From assembly GCA_029721515.1 (NCBI GenBank), contig CM056569.1, positions 12,378,507 through 12,442,506 on the forward strand: a DNA stretch of 64,000 bases, read 5' to 3'. A program made the position numbers and the translations under genes. Positions 62,101 through 64,000 of the stretch are shown piece by piece; the stretch's first letter is position 1; each line of letters starts with the position of its first letter. The stretch is from Synanceia verrucosa (lineage: Eukaryota > Chordata > Actinopteri > Perciformes > Synanceiidae). The notes beneath the pieces are model-generated. The model was not told the DNA's origin, did no database searches, and saw only the letters and a list, made by a program, of their open reading frames with translations.

Positions 62101-64000
62101 TCTGTTCTGCCATCTAACCCGTTTCCTCAGGAAGACAGAAAAGCATTTTGTACTCAGCTGCGACGTACAGGACTGTGTGCTTCATAGATCTAGAAGCCTT
62201 TCTGGCTCAGCGTATGACTCCTGGCCTCTCCTGTTGACACACAGCAGCTCTTTCACAGCATTTAACACACTGAGCGAGTGGCTGCATCTTTGAACACCAC
62301 TAGAGTTCTAGTTAAATTTTGACACCACTGCAGCTTCAAACTGCTTCACATTTGGACATCCTGCTGTCTGTACCAACTCTGAAAACGGTATACTATTGAC
62401 TCCATCTCTGCTAGTCAGAGTAAATTATCAAAGTTGCACCTCAAGCGACCAAAAAGCCCATAGCGTGACGACTTTGCCAACCTCCCGCCGTCCACCTTTC
62501 ACTGCAGTCGCTGACCTTGTCGCAGTCCTTGAATAATTTATTCATCCATCCTTCAAAACATAACATTCCTCCATCCATGCTTTCCTGTGTTGATTGTTTG
62601 GTTCATTCATATTGCATGGTACTGTTGAGGGTGGGATTGTCACTCTGTTGACACATTTGATAGCTAAACTACGCTGCTAACTGGTGGAGGACGGCAGCGA
62701 ACAATAAGGAGGAGGTGGGGAAGAGAGATGGGGAGGATAAGGATGTGCATTACTTCAAGATGAGTGGTGGAGGTGGGAGGGAGGAATGGAGTGGTGCAGG
62801 GAGGCTGAAGAGAGAAAATATGGTGTGGAAACAAGGCAAAAAGTCCTTGAAGTGGAAAGGTCACAAGCTATTCCATGGATGGTGAGAAAAGCACTATACG
62901 GTGCAAGCAGCTATTTTCACAGTGAGAAATAATGCACCCTGAAAGTGAGAAAGCCACATAATGGGCTAAATAGCTGATACTTTATTTGGCCCGCATCCCC
63001 AAACCAGAGATGTATGACTCAAACACAGCAAGAGGAAAAAAAAAGCTTTCCAGGTAAATGTCTCATCTGAATGTGGTCATTTATCAGGTTAATGTTGAAG
63101 TAAAACATTTGGTCTGATCACTCACTCACATAAACTGTTAATGAACTAAAACAACTCTACCCTGGGGGGATTAATTAATGGACTCAAATTCAATTGAAAT
63201 AAATCTGTGTGCACAACACAACCATTTATTTCTCCAGCCTCGCTCACAACAGAGAGACAGATGATTTGTTTGATTGGAAAGCCAACGGTGCAACTCCAAT
63301 TCAATCATAGTGGAGGAGTCAAAAAGCACTGTGTTAAGTCGCTAGGCAGTGAATTTATAGCATCCATGACAAGCCCAAAGAGGGGGAGAAACCAGAGGCT
63401 CGCTGGGAAATTTATAGCTTTCCAATTGCAGTAAAGTTGACCTGCAAACAGTAATATTATTGATCAACTTGCCTGCTTGTGTGCGCTGCTCAGCTGCAGA
63501 TCACAGCTTCCTGACAGGATGCTGAAGCAAACTGTGCACATCACGTTACAGTGCTGGTTTTCCTCGACTTATCTGCACTGTTAAAGAATTCATTTCACTT
63601 TTTCCCCTTAAGCAGAATCCCCTCATGTTAGCACAGTCTAAGCCACTGACCAAACAGTCACTGAGCCCCCAAGGCTTTTTCAGCACTGCCCTCCTGCTGA
63701 GGTCAAAATCACCATTATCTCTCATCATTATCATTAACACACAGTTTGATTCGCTTTCATTCTGAGAAATGGGCCCTTTACTCGTATTAAACCTTGTTTC
63801 AGCTAATGTGCCATTTTTATTGATTCAAACTGCCTTTCATTAACATTTAATTATTTGAAAAGCACTTTGTGACACTGTTAAGGCCTTAAAAAAAGCTAAT
63901 AGAGATCCAGTAAAAAGAAACACATTAAAGACGGGGAGAGGGAAAAAAAGGGGATGGGTGTACAGTCTAGGGTGAAGAGCGAAAGGACCTGACAGCAAAA
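59109..64000. other. non-coding stretch
   Basis: No gene is recognised. 59760-60080 is purine-rich. 62690-62830 is also purine-rich. The frame at 62133-62293 follows an acceptor-like TTTCCTCAG but has no matching donor or family. 63200-63440 is non-repetitive and may be conserved non-coding DNA. Confidence 0.45.

Noticed and set aside
62133..62293. Acceptor followed by an open frame ending at a stop
   Set aside because: No family match and no poly(A) signal close by; weaker than the other terminal-exon candidates.

Overview
The window looks like nuclear DNA of a teleost fish, probably a percomorph. It is AT-rich and almost entirely non-coding. It is full of (AC/GT)n microsatellites, tRNA-headed SINEs and short class II elements of the kinds common in fish genomes. 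There are no bacterial-style operons, and nearly all long open frames are chance or low-complexity frames.

The one gene identified with confidence is pyruvate carboxylase (PC/pcx), on the minus strand. A single 61-codon exon (22981-23163, phase 0/0) encodes part of the C-terminal lobe of the biotin carboxylase domain and has canonical splice sites on both sides. I found no other PC exon, so the window is probably dominated by very long PC introns. The 3' part of the gene would lie to the left of the exon and the 5' part to the right.

On the plus strand there are weaker exon-like blocks with good splice signals and open frames that I cannot assign to a family: 4642-4742, 13044-13127, a terminal-type exon at 15174-15258 with a downstream ATTAAA, a terminal-type exon at 36012-36091 with a downstream AATAAA, and 46725-46813. 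If real, they would be genes nested inside or antisense to PC.

Transposable elements provide most of the interpretable structure. There is a Harbinger-type MITE with TTA target duplications (12055-12587) and a roughly 430-bp TTAA-flanked MITE family with three near-complete copies plus a terminal fragment. There are two hAT-like families. One is a 1,024-bp TAGGGCTGGG element nested in another inverted-repeat element. The other is a TAGAGCTGTG family with three copies, one with a perfect 8-bp target duplication and a 5'-truncated poly(A) retrotransposon inserted in it. There is also a Tc1 fragment interrupted by a SINE, two copies of one SINE family with target duplications, and one SINE of a second family. 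A diverged tandem repeat of about 65 bp occurs as two blocks near 42.3 and 44.0 kb.

Layout: 1-15.4 kb, candidate plus-strand exons and three MITE/SINE insertions; 15.4-23 kb, repeats and the nested cluster at 21.3-22.4 kb; 23 kb, PC exon; 23-36 kb, intronic sequence, one MITE, the nested hAT pair and a candidate terminal exon; 36-64 kb, intronic sequence with pyrimidine- or purine-biased tracts, microsatellites, the 65-bp repeat and the nested hAT/retrotransposon at 58-59 kb.
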